From an uncultured Muribaculaceae bacterium (GTDB lineage Bacteria > Bacteroidota > Bacteroidia > Bacteroidales > Muribaculaceae), in the NCBI GenBank assembly GCA_934590135.1, contig CAKTOT010000005.1, positions 1 to 43,937 of the forward strand: a DNA stretch of 43,937 nucleotides, in the 5' to 3' direction. Both the position numbers and the translations under genes were made by a program. The number at the start of each line of letters is the position of its first letter. The stretch's first letter is position 1. Shown here piece after piece: positions 43,768 through 43,937 of the stretch. Under the pieces are notes generated by a model, which ran no database searches, was not told the DNA's origin, and saw only the letters and a program-made list of their open reading frames with translations.

Positions 43768-43937
43768 CCGAGCACACACATACACAGGCGTACCTAATAT
43801 CACATATATCTATAAAATACAACCTTCGCCCTTATGCGCCAATAACACCCTTATATATACCACATAAGACATACGCCCAAGTCATACTCATTCAGCCACA
43901 GCCCTAATTACGGCTTTCTACACGACTTCATTTACTA

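Noticed and set aside
1..43937. tRNA, rRNA, transposase or phage genes
   Set aside because: I looked in the gaps for tRNA-like clover leaves and in the coding regions for transposase, integrase and capsid features and found none.

Overview
The window looks like a chromosomal piece of a gut-type Bacteroidales, and the style of the genes suggests Muribaculaceae or a near relative (inference; no marker gene is present). The supporting signs are -7 elements of the Bacteroidetes type (TAnnTTTG), little Shine-Dalgarno signal, a Na+-translocating NADH:quinone reductase operon, an exbB-exbD-exbD-tonB operon, a TamL-type lipoprotein Omp85, the alternative bacteroidetal GlmU-like protein, and a murTKQ set as known from Tannerella forsythia. 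No rRNA, tRNA, transposase, phage gene or CRISPR array was recognised.

Layout. 1-5195 (minus): nqrA-F, with nqrF cut by the window edge. 5196-5709: divergent promoter region. 5710-9094 (plus): exbB, two exbD and tonB, closed by a strong hairpin terminator. 9231-15497 (plus): a TamL-like outer-membrane protein, a HAD phosphatase, a GlmU-like sugar nucleotidyltransferase, a B3/B4-domain protein and a FemAB/GNAT-like acyltransferase. 15607-15846 (minus): a small TPR protein. 15906-19640 (plus): a secreted histidine phosphatase and a secreted GH20 hexosaminidase. 19754-36924 (minus): eleven co-directional genes that together look like a peptidoglycan salvage locus. 37487-40780 (plus): wecC, wecG/tagA and wecB for ManNAc/ManNAcA glycans. 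40915-43767 (plus): a SpoU-type RNA methyltransferase translationally coupled to a FecCD-type permease and its ATPase.

The most interesting part is the salvage locus. In transcription order it encodes a secreted amidase split by a golvesin-like domain, a family 2 glycosyltransferase, a DUF4922 HIT-like nucleotidyltransferase, a SpoIID-domain protein without a signal peptide, an AmpG-like permease, a NamZ-like exo-muramidase (DUF1343/GH171), a large FAD/Fe-S oxidoreductase, MurT (MurNAc transporter), MurK (sugar kinase), MurQ (etherase) and a secreted SGNH esterase, ending at a long hairpin terminator. The logic reads as cleave, import, phosphorylate, remove lactate. The FAD/Fe-S enzyme belongs to the D-lactate/2-hydroxyacid dehydrogenase group, and D-lactate is exactly what MurQ releases, so I propose that it burns the lactyl ether of MurNAc. 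The DUF4922 and glycosyltransferase genes have no known job in this pathway and are the most novel element.

The intergenic DNA also holds several small repeat structures: an eight-unit degenerate array of about 20 bp upstream of wecC, two 14-bp-period arrays inside the salvage locus, and palindromic CTTTAAGG-type repeats at two distant places.
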